Assembly: GCA_021806565.1 (NCBI GenBank)
Contig: JAJZXK010000029.1
Coordinates: 1-35,126 of the forward strand
Direction: 5' to 3'
From: Bacillota bacterium
GTDB lineage: Bacteria; Bacillota; Sulfobacillia; RBS10-35; JAJYVN01
Length of the DNA: 35,126 nucleotides
Part shown: piece after piece, positions 6,931 through 15,987 of the stretch
How the letters are laid out: each line of letters begins with the position of its first letter
How positions within the stretch are numbered: the first letter of the stretch is position 1
Notes under the pieces: model-generated
Databases searched by the model: none
What the model saw: the letters and a program-made list of their open reading frames with translations, nothing else
What the model was told of the DNA's origin: nothing
Position numbers and translations under genes: made by a program

Positions 6931-9900
6931 ATGCGCCTTTTTCGCTACTGTCTCCCGGCTGCGGTTTTGCTCGGTAGCCTAGCCCTGCTGCCGGCGGTGG
7001 CCTCCGCGAACTGGACCGGGACGTACTCCGTGGCGGGCGGCGGCGGTGGATATGAGCAGGAGAACAATTACAACTGTTCCAGCAGCGGCCCGAACTTTGG
7101 ACAGGTTTGGGACTCGAGCAACAACTACTACAACATGTGGTCCGACTCCCAAATGCCGTCCTTCTCGCTGCCGGGCGGATCGACCCTCGTCGGGGCGACC
7201 CTGAACGGCTCGGTCGTGGAGTACAACGGCTATGGGGGCATCCCGCCAGCCGCCAGCTACTACGTCGGCTTTGGGGCCGGTGAGGGGACCGCCAGCAACG
7301 CTGGCAACAACCCGGGCTGCAGCAACATCGCGGCCTGGGGCGGGGATGGGACCAGCGTCTATCTCCCGGGCAACACGAGCCAGGCCGTGGCCTTCACGAT
7401 TCATGCCTACCATTCGGTCCTGGCTTATGTGAACGGTGCGGTACCGAGCTACCTTGGGCGGCCAGTGTATATGGCGGCTGGGAGTGGGGCGGACCTGGAA
7501 TCGTCGGGGTCCATGTCCCTGCAGATCCAGTACGCCTTCCAACCGACAAATCTCACGGTGACGCAGGTGCAGTCCGGAAATGGTACCCAGGTCTCTGTCG
7601 CTTGGAACCCGAACGGCAACGGCGGGGACATTTCTTACGTCTTGCAGCGTGAGGCCCTGAACTCTGGTGGAGTAGCGCAGAATTGGACGACCCTCTACCA
7701 GGGCACGGCGACCAGCTTCATGACATCCGATCAGGGCTGCGGGTATGGTTATGTCTACCGTGTGGAGGCGGCCGGGCAGGACGCGGCCACAGCCTGGACC
7801 ACCTCCAGCGAATGGGACGAGTATCCCTGCAGCGTCAGCGTCTCCGTGCCTGCAGGCGTCACAAACTACGTCAACATCTCCTGGCCCGAAGTCACTGCGA
7901 GCGCCGCCTACTACATCGTCTGGTGCCAGAGCAGTAGCTGCGCACAGCAACGCTTCCAAGTGGGCCCTCCGGGCACCACGACGACGGCGCAGCTCACCGG
8001 GATCCAGCCCAACACCGAGTATACGATTTGGGCCTGCAGCGTCACTAATGCCTGGGGCTGCCCGGTGGCTGCGGCCTGGACCTACGCGGCGGTACCGACG
8101 CTCAGCGCGAACAACAACGGCTCAGGGCTTTCCTATGACCAGCAGCCGTTGACCTGGACCGCGAACGGTAACCCGGCGGGCACGGTCTACGACCTCCAGC
8201 AGGGGACGTATGCGCAGAGCGGGGCCTGGCAGGGCGGCACGGTCGTCTACAGTGGCACGGGCACGAGTTTCACGGCAAACCAGAGTGCTGGAGGCTCCTA
8301 CAGCTACAACGTCTGGGCCATCAACGCGGGGTACGGGACAGGCACCGCGGCGAGCAACGGCGTGCCGACTCAGGTGGCCGGCACGCCGACGTTGACCTCC
8401 ACCGGCTCCACTACGGCGACCGTCTCGTGGCCGACTGTGGCCTACATGTCCCAGACCGGCGTTGTCTGCGAAGAACCAGCCGGGAGCGCGTGGGTGACCA
8501 TCGGCACGGCCACGAGCGGGGCCACGAGCATGCCCGTGACCGGGCTGCAACCGGACACCCAGTACTACTGTGCAACGTACGCGGTGGCCTCAAGCCAGGG
8601 CTTCCAGTGGTGGCAGGGCACAAACACGGCGTATACGGCCGCCAATGCGCCGACGGCCGTGGGGCTGTCCAACATCACGGAGGCGTCCATCACCGCCACA
8701 TGGAGTCCGAACGGGGACCCTGCAGGGACCCAATACTATGCGGTGCTAGAGCCCGCACCCGGCGGCGGGGCATGGCTCCAGGAGAGTGGCTGGATCACCG
8801 GGACCAGTTGGACGCCGACTGGGTTGAGCCCAGGTACCGACTACGAAGTGTGGGTCGAAGCCGAGAATGGTAGCGGTCAGACAAGTGCGTTTACGCTTGT
8901 GGGACAGGCGCATACGATTCCCGCCGCGCCGAGCAACTTCACTGCCACTACCGGGGGGCTGGGGTGGTCCTCAACCGCCGGTCGGGACTACGTGACGCTG
9001 TCCTGGGCCCCGTCGACCGGGGCGGCCGGATATGACGCATGGGTCTGGAATGGCGCGGCTTACGAGCAGTTCGATGTGGGTACCGCAACGTCGTGGGATA
9101 GCCGGAGCGCGCTGATCTATCCGCCCGACGCGAGCCTCTATCCCAACGTGTCCGAGGGCAGCAAGGGCACCCCGATCTTCTCGCACAACGGGGGAGGGCT
9201 GAACCTCCGGGACCAGCCCCTCGACCTGTACTGCACCACGGGTACCTACTACTGCACCACGTCGCCAAGCCAGAATTACTGGTTCGGCGTCAGCGCATAC
9301 GACGCCAGCGGGAACAGCTCTACCGCTTCGCCGGGGTATGCGTGCGGCCAAGCGGGGGAGTGCCAGACCCCGACTCTGCCGCTTCAGACGGATCCGAACG
9401 CGCCCACGATCACGGGTTGGTCCCTGAATGGCGGCGGGGCGTACACGTACACCTCGACCGTCTCCTTCAGCCTGAGCGCCGCCGAGGGCACCTCGGGCAT
9501 CGCGGCCTACGCCCTGAGCAACGATGGCAGCACATGGACGACCACAGGGGTCGGGGGCTGCGCCGTGGGACAGGCGGCCCCGTGCCAGACCACGTTGTCC
9601 GCGTCCGGAAACTGGACCCTGCTACCCGGACCCGGGTCTAAGACGGTTTGGGCACGCGTGGAAAGCACGGCCGGCGTTTGGAGCCCTCCGCAGGCCACCT
9701 CGGTGTATGTCAACGTCGATCAGACCACGCCCACGGTAGACGTGACCCTGAACGGCGGGGCGTCGTCCACGAGCAGCACCTCCGTCACCGTGGGGGTGAC
9801 GGTGAGCGATCCGGTGGCTCAGCAAAACACGGCGTTGACCTGGCAGACCCGGTACAGCACAGACGGAGGCCAGGCCTGGAGCGCTTGGCAGAGCGAAGGA

Positions 9901-10623
9901 AGCGCCGTGAATTGGTCGACGGCATGGACGATCCCCGGCGGTGCAAGTGGGGAGCGGACGGTGCTCGCCCAGGTGGAGAACAACGACAACAACCTTGGCC
10001 AGGGCGGGGCCACTATCTACTACGCGGCGCCTGGCACCGGCGGCGGGGCGAGTCTCCCGGCCGGGGCAGGTAGCGGCGCCATCGCATGCACGTGGCCAGT
10101 CAACGGAAGCAACGTGCCGGCGACGTGCGTCACCAGCAATGAGGTCACGGTGCCCCTGACGCCGCCGGCGGGCGCTACGGAAATGCGCATCTCGCTGGAT
10201 GACGCCACCTGGGGACCATGGGAGGCAACTGCCAGCAGTGTGGCTGTCGACCTCGGTTCCTCTGCGGGGGCCAAGACCGTCTGGCTGCAATATCAGGACG
10301 CATCCGGAACCGTTACGTCGGAGAGCCCGGTCTACTACGTCTACGACCCCGCGGCCCCGAGCGTGCAGGCATCCTGGGCGGGGAACGCGAGCGCTACGGA
10401 CAGTAGCGGGCATGCGACCCTAAACCTCCAGGCGGCCGATGATGTGGGAACGACGGGTATGACCGTGACGGTTACCGAGAACGGCGCGCAGCTGTATTCG
10501 GGTGCGCTTCAGAACAGCCTGCCCCTGACCCTGACGGGCAGCGGGTACCAGATGGTGCAGGTCACGGCAACGGATCCCGCCGGCAATCAGACCAGCGCCC
10601 AGCTCGGCATCTACGTAGAGTGA
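6931..10623 (+). CDS. Giant secreted fibronectin type III repeat protein
   Basis: This is a 1230-residue exported protein with a clear signal peptide (MRLFRYCLPAAVLLGSLALL, then PAVASA). Residues about 30-200 form a Tyr/Asn/Gly-rich N-terminal domain. Fibronectin III-like modules then begin near residues 203, 300, 387, 479, 570 and 659, with recurring strands such as VSVAWNPNGN, LTWTANGNPAGT and ATWSPNGDPAGT. Four further Ig-like or bacterial Ig-type modules begin near 815, 931, 1047 and 1138. There is no LPXTG sorting motif and no C-terminal anchor, so it is released, bound by other means, or part of a surface structure. Cysteines are scattered in pairs. Placement directly after the Tad pilus genes suggests a pilus-associated adhesin or a contact protein for transfer; function is inferred. 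Confidence 0.85.
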   Translation: MRLFRYCLPAAVLLGSLALLPAVASANWTGTYSVAGGGGGYEQENNYNCSSSGPNFGQVWDSSNNYYNMWSDSQMPSFSLPGGSTLVGATLNGSVVEYNGYGGIPPAASYYVGFGAGEGTASNAGNNPGCSNIAAWGGDGTSVYLPGNTSQAVAFTIHAYHSVLAYVNGAVPSYLGRPVYMAAGSGADLESSGSMSLQIQYAFQPTNLTVTQVQSGNGTQVSVAWNPNGNGGDISYVLQREALNSGGVAQNWTTLYQGTATSFMTSDQGCGYGYVYRVEAAGQDAATAWTTSSEWDEYPCSVSVSVPAGVTNYVNISWPEVTASAAYYIVWCQSSSCAQQRFQVGPPGTTTTAQLTGIQPNTEYTIWACSVTNAWGCPVAAAWTYAAVPTLSANNNGSGLSYDQQPLTWTANGNPAGTVYDLQQGTYAQSGAWQGGTVVYSGTGTSFTANQSAGGSYSYNVWAINAGYGTGTAASNGVPTQVAGTPTLTSTGSTTATVSWPTVAYMSQTGVVCEEPAGSAWVTIGTATSGATSMPVTGLQPDTQYYCATYAVASSQGFQWWQGTNTAYTAANAPTAVGLSNITEASITATWSPNGDPAGTQYYAVLEPAPGGGAWLQESGWITGTSWTPTGLSPGTDYEVWVEAENGSGQTSAFTLVGQAHTIPAAPSNFTATTGGLGWSSTAGRDYVTLSWAPSTGAAGYDAWVWNGAAYEQFDVGTATSWDSRSALIYPPDASLYPNVSEGSKGTPIFSHNGGGLNLRDQPLDLYCTTGTYYCTTSPSQNYWFGVSAYDASGNSSTASPGYACGQAGECQTPTLPLQTDPNAPTITGWSLNGGGAYTYTSTVSFSLSAAEGTSGIAAYALSNDGSTWTTTGVGGCAVGQAAPCQTTLSASGNWTLLPGPGSKTVWARVESTAGVWSPPQATSVYVNVDQTTPTVDVTLNGGASSTSSTSVTVGVTVSDPVAQQNTALTWQTRYSTDGGQAWSAWQSEGSAVNWSTAWTIPGGASGERTVLAQVENNDNNLGQGGATIYYAAPGTGGGASLPAGAGSGAIACTWPVNGSNVPATCVTSNEVTVPLTPPAGATEMRISLDDATWGPWEATASSVAVDLGSSAGAKTVWLQYQDASGTVTSESPVYYVYDPAAPSVQASWAGNASATDSSGHATLNLQAADDVGTTGMTVTVTENGAQLYSGALQNSLPLTLTGSGYQMVQVTATDPAGNQTSAQLGIYVE

Positions 10624-10636
10624 AGGGGGGCTCGGC

Positions 10637-12022
10637 GTGCGCCGTTCCCTCAGGGCGGCGGCGCTCGCCGCGGCCCTGTTGCTCGCGGCCCTGCTGCCAA
10701 GCCGGGCCCATGCCGGTACCGTCGAGAATGCCAGTCCCTACTGGTTCCGCGACCCGTATACGGACGCGACGTCCGTGAATCTCGCGACGGCGACCGCCTT
10801 GGTCAACACAACCGGAACCGGGACCGTACAGTTACCCTACGGAGCGCTCGCGCTCTCTTTTGACCCCTCAGGCACCTATGCGCTCGTGGGGAATGGGTCG
10901 GGGGTACAGGCCTGGGTCTTTGATGGACAGGGCAGCCGCCCGGTGACCAACTGGAACCTGGGCTCCCTTCCCGGCACCACGGGGGTCGCGTGGATCGCAC
11001 AAGGCGGGGCCTTTGCCGTCTCCACGGGGTCACAGGTGGTCGTCTATGGCTTCGCTCCCGGCGGCGTCGCCCTCCAGGTCGCCCAGAGTGCCTTCACAGG
11101 GGCCCTGGGGTTGGCCCAGGGCCCGGCGGCACTTCCCTCCGGGGTCTTGGTGGCCACGGCTACCGGCGCAACCCTGATGGACGCCCAGAGTTCCACACTT
11201 ACCCCGCTTTCCGGTGGGCCCAACGGCGAAGTCGCCAACCTCGGGGTCGCAGCCACGAGCGATGGCTCTGTCGCGGCGACCTGGCAGGCGGAGGCGGTTG
11301 AGCTGTGGGCGTGGGACGGGTCCTCCTATCAGCCCGCCCCAGCCTGGGATCCACCCCCGCCCGCCCTCAGCGCCGGCCCCGTGGCCGGGATGGCATTCTT
11401 CCCCCAGGGAGGTGGTTACTGGCTCCTCACGCAGCAGGGCCAGCTCCTCGCCTACGCTTACGGCCCCGGGGGCCTGACGGCCCTCCCGGGCTTCTCTCTG
11501 TCTGTTCCCACCACTCCGGCCCTGCCCGGCGCCGTTGCGCCCGGGTGGGGGTCCGACTCTGTCGGCGTCCTCTACCCCTCGGGGTGGGCCTACTACGATC
11601 CATCCGGGAGCACGCTCGCCCAGGACACAATCCGTAGCCTCCAGGGCCAGCGCTGGGCGGTCTACCAACCGACGGGCAGGGTCACATCCGTGGCCCTGCC
11701 CGTCGGGCACCAGGTCGGCGAGGTCCGGATCGAGGACGCTGATTGCGCTTCCGGCCAGAGCCCGCCAGCCTGTCCGGGTGAGGCCACCGCGCCTGCCGGC
11801 ACAACGATCAGCTACGATGTGAGTTCAGACGGCTGCCAAACGTGGGTGTCGGCGCCCCCGTTCAGCAACGTCAGCGTGAGTCCAGGTTCCAGCCTCTGCT
11901 ACCGCGTTACCCTCTCGACCTCGGACCCCACGGTGACCCCTATGGTGGATGTCACCAACCTCTACGAGATCGCCGACGTTACCCAGCCCTTGGCGCCAGC
12001 GCAGGTAGTCCTGACCCGCTAG
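10637..12022 (+). CDS. Secreted beta-propeller-like protein
   Basis: This 461-residue protein has a signal peptide (RRSLRAAALAAALLLAALLP, cut after SRAHA). It contains repeated blocks of about 40-45 residues, for example ALSFDPSGTYALVGNGSGVQ, VAWIAQGGAFAVSTGSQVVV and GMAFFPQGGGYWLLTQQGQL, typical of WD/YVTN-like propeller blades. After about residue 345 a separate C-terminal domain follows with four cysteines (DADCASGQSPPACPG, DGCQTW, SLCYRV). GTG 10637 is used with AAGGGGGG eight bases upstream. It sits right after the FN3 giant and is probably co-expressed with it as an extracellular partner. No catalytic motif is visible. Confidence 0.7.
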   Translation: MRRSLRAAALAAALLLAALLPSRAHAGTVENASPYWFRDPYTDATSVNLATATALVNTTGTGTVQLPYGALALSFDPSGTYALVGNGSGVQAWVFDGQGSRPVTNWNLGSLPGTTGVAWIAQGGAFAVSTGSQVVVYGFAPGGVALQVAQSAFTGALGLAQGPAALPSGVLVATATGATLMDAQSSTLTPLSGGPNGEVANLGVAATSDGSVAATWQAEAVELWAWDGSSYQPAPAWDPPPPALSAGPVAGMAFFPQGGGYWLLTQQGQLLAYAYGPGGLTALPGFSLSVPTTPALPGAVAPGWGSDSVGVLYPSGWAYYDPSGSTLAQDTIRSLQGQRWAVYQPTGRVTSVALPVGHQVGEVRIEDADCASGQSPPACPGEATAPAGTTISYDVSSDGCQTWVSAPPFSNVSVSPGSSLCYRVTLSTSDPTVTPMVDVTNLYEIADVTQPLAPAQVVLTR

Positions 12023-12081
12023 CCGACCACCGGGGTCCTTTGTTCGCAACCTCACCCCCGCCATCAACCGGAGGCGATCAC

Positions 12082-12492
12082 ATGGGCGCGCTTGCCCTTG
12101 CCTACGACGACGATTCCGACACCGTTCCCGCCACGGACGCGCCGAACGATCCCCTCCTGGCCGTCGCGGAGTCGGTTCTGGCCCAACTTGTTCCGGGTGC
12201 CGAACTCACCCAGCTCGGGCGCGGGGCCGTCTCCGCCGAGATTGGGTATCGCCGGCGGGCGTACTGGCACGTCCTCTGTTACCGGGGGCGCAGCCTTGAG
12301 ACTGCCATCTGCACCAATTTCCGCGTCGAGGGGTTTCTCCAACTCGAGTGGGACGGCGGGGCGTGGGTCGTGCGCAGCCACAAGGTGGTCCGCCCATCCG
12401 ATCTCCTTGCCGACGGTGCCGCCATGCTTGTCCCTCACCCCGGCGGCCTTCGCCTCACTGTAACGGCGCACCCGGAGCGATACGGCCTGTAA
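12082..12492 (+). CDS. Conserved-looking protein of unknown function
   Basis: I do not recognise this 136-residue, probably cytoplasmic protein. The first about 25 residues are acidic (LAYDDDSDTVPATDAPNDPL); the remainder looks like one alpha/beta domain with alternating strands (AYWHVLCYRGRSLETAICTN, GFLQLEWDGGAWVVRSHKVV) and a C-terminal strand pair. There is no signal peptide. ATG 12082 follows GGAGG at 12070-12074 by seven bases; a 59-base gap separates it from the propeller gene. Confidence 0.65.
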   Translation: MGALALAYDDDSDTVPATDAPNDPLLAVAESVLAQLVPGAELTQLGRGAVSAEIGYRRRAYWHVLCYRGRSLETAICTNFRVEGFLQLEWDGGAWVVRSHKVVRPSDLLADGAAMLVPHPGGLRLTVTAHPERYGL

Positions 12493-12566
12493 ACCATCGC
12501 GACCAGCGTACGGGCATCCCGGGATGGGACCCTCAATGCGCCATGGACGGGGCCCAGGGAGGGACT

Positions 12567-13307
12567 ATGCAGCTCTTTCACCACTACCAACCGATTGTCG
12601 ACCTGGCTACCGGGGATGTCCTCGGGTACGAGGCATTGGCACGCTTCCCTGATGGCGACAGCAGCGAGCGCATCGCCGAGATCGGGGCATCCGGACCCCG
12701 CGCGCTACGCGCCTTCGATGCCTTCTCCGTGTACACGGCGGGTGCCGGTGCCCTGCCCTGGCTCGCGCCGGGGCAACGCCTCTTTCTCAATGTCACAGGA
12801 GCCACGGCCGACGCCATCGCCCACGGGCACGCGTGGCCCGCCGTGCCGGCGGGGCTGCGCGTGGTGTGGGAACTCCCGGAGGACCAGCCGGGCGTGACCG
12901 CCTGCCTCCGGCCCGCGGCCCTCTCGCGCCTCGTCCAGTCCGGCGCGGAGATCGCGCTCGACGACCTCGGCGAAGGCGTTGGGGACCTCCGCCGCATCGC
13001 TGAACTCGGTCACGCGGCCTGGTGGAAACTCGGCCGCGGGCTCGTGAATGGGGTTGCCCGGACTCCCCAGCGGCATCGCTGGCTCGCTTCCATTGTCCGC
13101 TTCGCTCCTCGGGTCATTGCAGATGGCGTTGAAGAGCCGGAAGACATCGCCGTGTTGCGGGGCGTCGGGGTGCGTTATGGCCAGGGGTTCGCTTTGGGCC
13201 GGCCCGCGCCGCCGCCGACCACACACGTCCAGCTCGGGGCCCTGAAGGGGGGTGGGGCACATCCTCTGAGGTCCATCCCGGCCGAGGCGCTGAAAGGGGG
13301 TGCATAG
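12567..13307 (+). CDS. Stand-alone EAL-domain protein, probably degenerate
   Basis: This 246-residue protein is an EAL domain without GGDEF or sensor. Recognisable blocks are FHHYQPIVDLATGDVLGYEA (E22-A-L), FLNVTG, WELPED, DDLGEG (canonical DDFGTG), KLGRGLV (canonical KxDRxLV, here Gly for Asp), IADGVEEPED (canonical AEGVET, the catalytic-base Glu replaced by Asp) and QGFALGRP. Active EAL proteins hydrolyse cyclic di-GMP; the two changes suggest weakened catalysis or a binding-only role. Start ATG 12567 has AGGGAGGG six bases upstream. It leads directly into the VirB2-like gene (two bases apart), placing it in the transfer operon. Confidence 0.85.
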   Translation: MQLFHHYQPIVDLATGDVLGYEALARFPDGDSSERIAEIGASGPRALRAFDAFSVYTAGAGALPWLAPGQRLFLNVTGATADAIAHGHAWPAVPAGLRVVWELPEDQPGVTACLRPAALSRLVQSGAEIALDDLGEGVGDLRRIAELGHAAWWKLGRGLVNGVARTPQRHRWLASIVRFAPRVIADGVEEPEDIAVLRGVGVRYGQGFALGRPAPPPTTHVQLGALKGGGAHPLRSIPAEALKGGA

Positions 13308-13309
13308 CG

Positions 13310-13648
13310 ATGCTCCGGAAGGCATTCCGCACCTTCGGAGCCGTGGGTGCTAGCGTCGTCACCATGGCCATTCTGGCAGTGCCGGCCCTTGCCGACAGCG
13401 CCGCTCCTGTCGGTCCGTCCAGCATAGGGGGCGCCCTTAACGGGATCCAAAGCCTGCTCTACCACCTCGCGCTGCCAGCTGCCGGTGTGGGACTCGCCAC
13501 CGGTGGCCTGTGGCACACGCTGGCTCATGAGCAGCAGGGGCAGATGGGGGCTAAGACGCTCATGAAGGGGAGCCTCGTCGGCGTCGGGGTCACTGTGCTG
13601 GCGACGGCGATCCTCTCGGCGTTCACCAACTCCCTGACCGGCGGTTAG
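13310..13648 (+). CDS. VirB2/TrbC-like small membrane protein
   Basis: This 112-residue protein has a long signal sequence (TFGAVGASVVTMAILAVPAL, cut near ALADSAA) and two hydrophobic helices (LLYHLALPAAGVGLATGGL; LVGVGVTVLATAILSAFTN) separated by a polar loop (HTLAHEQQGQMGAKTLMK). That is the layout of VirB2/TrbC-type conjugative pilins or the equivalent T4SS membrane subunit of Gram-positive systems. AAAGGGGG precedes ATG 13310 by about nine bases. It is followed by the VirB6-like gene. Sequence similarity to proven pilins is not obvious by eye. Confidence 0.65.
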   Translation: MLRKAFRTFGAVGASVVTMAILAVPALADSAAPVGPSSIGGALNGIQSLLYHLALPAAGVGLATGGLWHTLAHEQQGQMGAKTLMKGSLVGVGVTVLATAILSAFTNSLTGG

Positions 13649-13726
13649 AGACCGGATCCATGGGTGCGACGGGGGTGGCGCACAGGCGCTGCCCCCGTGC
13701 GGCACCGGGGGGGAGGGCTGCGCGGC

Positions 13727-15178
13727 TTGATTGACCTACTCCTTGCACCCTTCATCAAGAACATCATCCAAGGCATCCTAGCGGTGGTCGCTGCCATCCT
13801 GCACGCTACGGTGCTCCAGCCGTACACCTTCGCGTTCTCGACAGTACCCCAGCAAATCTGGACGGTCACCGACCACGTGGCACTTGCCGGGGCAGGGGTC
13901 CTGTTCTCCTGGGAAGCGATCAACTACATGTGGCACCCGTGGACTGGCTCGCAGAACGCGCCGTCCCGGCTGATCGGGCGGGCGGGGTTGGCGATCCTGC
14001 TGGCGCAATCGTCCTACTGGACACTGGGGTTGATGCTGCAGGTCAACAATGCCCTTGTGGCCGATCTTCTGGCCCAATTCGCCAACCTGGGCCAGTTCTC
14101 GGCGATCGACTCCATCGTGCAGGCGAACTACCTGCAGGTGTGGGTGCTGCTGATTACCGTCGCCTTCCTCGCCGGGGTCCTTGGAGTCGTATTCACATGG
14201 GCGATGCGGGTGGCGGAACTCATCCTGATGCTGGCGCTTGCCCCCATCGCGGCCATCCTCAGCATGACCGAGGCGTTCGGGGGCGCCTGGCGCTGGTTGG
14301 TCCGCGAATTCGCCGCCGCCGCCTTCAGCCAGAGCATGTGGGCGCTCACCCTGGTCTTGATGTTTTGGACGTTCTCGGGATCCGGCATCGTTGCCGCAAC
14401 GGGGTCCGGTCTCATCGGCCAGCTCGGTGTCGCTGAGCGGCTCGTACTCAACTGCTTCGTGGGAGGGGCCTTCCTGATCCTCTCCTTCCGGGCACAGACT
14501 TGGCTCAAGGGCTTGCTCTTCCAGCGCTCTGGCATCTCGACTGGGGACCACGGGGCGCTGGAACTCGCGGCCGTGTACACAGCAGGCAAGATGGTTACTG
14601 GAGCCTGGGGCGCGCAGATCGGGCAGGGCCTCGGCCAGATGGGCATCGGGCGATTCAGCGAGGGATGGATGCGTGCTGAGGCGTCGCGCGGCGTCAAGAG
14701 CGCACAGATCGGGGCGGAGCCGCAGTTTGCCGTTCCGACCTCGATCGCCCGGTCGCAGGGGACCCAAGCAGCAATGGCGGACCCCGCCTCGCGCGGGGAG
14801 CACCAAGTAGCCGAGGCGGCTTCCCAGATCGCGTTGGCCTCCCCGCTTACTGCCGCTGCGCAAGCGACGCGCGGCGCGGCCACCAGGGACGCAAAACCCG
14901 TAGGGACCCACGACGCTTTGAATATGCTTGGGGGTCACGCTGGGGCACAGCGGATATTTCGGAGCATGTATCCCCCCAACCCATATACGGCGCAGGGCTC
15001 GGAGCCACCACCAAACCCGTTTACGGGGCGCACCGCGCAGCAGTTCCTGGAGTACGTTGGCGTTCCCCATCTCCCCGGAGAGACGAAGTACGGGGTGCCT
15101 GTGGGCGACCCCGAAGTCGTCGCTTATCAGGCGAACCGGGGCGAGAGCCCTGGACGAAATCCACCGGAAGGACGATAA
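13727..15178 (+). CDS. VirB6/TrbL-like conjugal transfer membrane protein
   Basis: This is a 483-residue polytopic protein. Six or seven hydrophobic segments lie in the first about 280 residues (for example WVLLITVAFLAGVLGVVFTW, ELILMLALAPIAAILSM, SMWALTLVLMFWTF). A hydrophilic, Ala/Gln-rich C-terminal region of about 190 residues follows. This fits the VirB6/TrbL family that forms the T4SS inner-membrane channel. I place the start at TTG 13727, nine bases after GGGAGGG (13711-13717); an in-frame GTG at 13664 would add 21 basic residues and has no good site. Family assignment rests on topology and position. Confidence 0.75.
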   Translation: MIDLLLAPFIKNIIQGILAVVAAILHATVLQPYTFAFSTVPQQIWTVTDHVALAGAGVLFSWEAINYMWHPWTGSQNAPSRLIGRAGLAILLAQSSYWTLGLMLQVNNALVADLLAQFANLGQFSAIDSIVQANYLQVWVLLITVAFLAGVLGVVFTWAMRVAELILMLALAPIAAILSMTEAFGGAWRWLVREFAAAAFSQSMWALTLVLMFWTFSGSGIVAATGSGLIGQLGVAERLVLNCFVGGAFLILSFRAQTWLKGLLFQRSGISTGDHGALELAAVYTAGKMVTGAWGAQIGQGLGQMGIGRFSEGWMRAEASRGVKSAQIGAEPQFAVPTSIARSQGTQAAMADPASRGEHQVAEAASQIALASPLTAAAQATRGAATRDAKPVGTHDALNMLGGHAGAQRIFRSMYPPNPYTAQGSEPPPNPFTGRTAQQFLEYVGVPHLPGETKYGVPVGDPEVVAYQANRGESPGRNPPEGR

Positions 15179-15218
15179 TGAGCACAGATGTTCGCTGCCT
15201 TGACTGCGGAGGGGGTTG

Positions 15219-15503
15219 ATGAGCGTGAGCCTGGATAACGAAGACGGGGTGTGGCGTACTTCGTACTTCCCTGGTCCCGACGAGGTCTATCTGGGCTCTG
15301 ACATCAACCACCCTCGTGCGGTCGATGTGGTTCCGGCGGATTGGCGGCCAAAACCGCTAACTGCGGCTGAGCAACAGGCAATGGACGCCTTTATCGCCGA
15401 GGCGAAGCGGCGCGGTCTGATGGAGGAGGTCCAAACGCCCTTCGGGCCACTGCCCCGGTTTGTGCGGCCTGTCAACCCCGGGACTGGACAGCGGCGCCGG
15501 TAG
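15219..15503 (+). CDS. Small protein of unknown function
   Basis: I do not recognise this 94-residue soluble, proline-rich protein (MSVSLDNEDGVWRTSYFPGP; ADWRPKPLTAAEQQAMDAFI). ATG 15219 follows GGAGGGGG. It lies between the VirB6-like gene and a strong terminator, so it probably ends that transcription unit. Confidence 0.6.
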   Translation: MSVSLDNEDGVWRTSYFPGPDEVYLGSDINHPRAVDVVPADWRPKPLTAAEQQAMDAFIAEAKRRGLMEEVQTPFGPLPRFVRPVNPGTGQRRR

Positions 15504-15515
15504 GGTCCGGGCTCC

Positions 15516-15529
15516 ATTTTTTGCGTAAT
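15516..15529 (-). repeat. Dispersed motif copy (degenerate) before terminator
   Basis: Read on the minus strand this is GGCTATTACGCAAAAAATGG, which keeps the CTATT and AATGG ends of the dispersed palindrome but has a poor centre. It lies in the gap just before the terminator stem at 15531. The poorest of the five copies. Confidence 0.35.
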
Positions 15530-15530
15530 A

Positions 15531-15573
15531 GCCGCCGCTCGGGCACCCGCCCGGGCGGCGGCTTCTTTCTTTG
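15531..15573 (+). terminator. Intrinsic terminator
   Basis: A 14-bp stem (15531-15544 with 15549-15562, one G-U pair, loop ACCC) is followed by TTCTTTCTTTG. This is the only convincing intrinsic terminator among the transfer genes. It separates the VirB2/VirB6 group from VirB3-like and VirB4, which may therefore have their own promoter or depend on read-through. Confidence 0.8.
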
Positions 15574-15591
15574 TGGAGGTGACCTTCCTGC

Positions 15592-15987
15592 ATGCGTGCG
15601 CCGCCTGTGCCGATCCCCCGCATGGATCCGCGCTCCCGGCCGATCGAGCCTTTCCTGCAACTCTCCACGGATGATCTGATCGCGGCTATGGTATTGCTGT
15701 TGCCCGCCGGCTTCCTCTACAGCCATCGAGACATGCTGGCGGCCGCCGTTACCGGCGCTGCCGGCGTGCTCGCCGCCATCCCCCTGATTCTCTTTCCGCC
15801 GGTCGACGGTCGGCGCGGATACGCCCGGGTGCTGGCGTGGGCCCTCTGGCTCTTTGACCCGCGCATCTTCTACGTGCACCTGCGCTCGCCCGGGCCCGTG
15901 GCCCAAATCTACGTCCGGGAGGTGTTGGTCGATGGCCGTCGGGGACGCCGGCGCCTTTTATCCGATCCGTCCACCCGGGGCGGGTGA
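15592..15987 (+). CDS. VirB3/PrgI-like membrane protein
   Basis: This is a 131-residue protein with PFLQLSTDDLIAAMVLLLPA leading into two closely spaced membrane helices (LIAAMVLLLPAGFLYS; AAAVTGAAGVLAAIPLILFP) and a basic C-terminal part (GYARVLAWALWLFDPRIFYV). Size, two-helix topology and the position right before VirB4 match the PrgI/VirB3 family that couples the channel to the VirB4 ATPase. ATG 15592 follows GGAGGTG by ten bases. Its end overlaps the next gene by 56 bases. Confidence 0.7.
   Translation: MRAPPVPIPRMDPRSRPIEPFLQLSTDDLIAAMVLLLPAGFLYSHRDMLAAAVTGAAGVLAAIPLILFPPVDGRRGYARVLAWALWLFDPRIFYVHLRSPGPVAQIYVREVLVDGRRGRRRLLSDPSTRGG

Noticed and set aside
12348..12566. Upstream extension of the EAL gene (start at 12348 or 12543)
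   Set aside because: The extension overlaps the 12082-12492 gene and gives a low-complexity sequence. ATG 12567 has a good ribosome site and begins right at the EAL fold.
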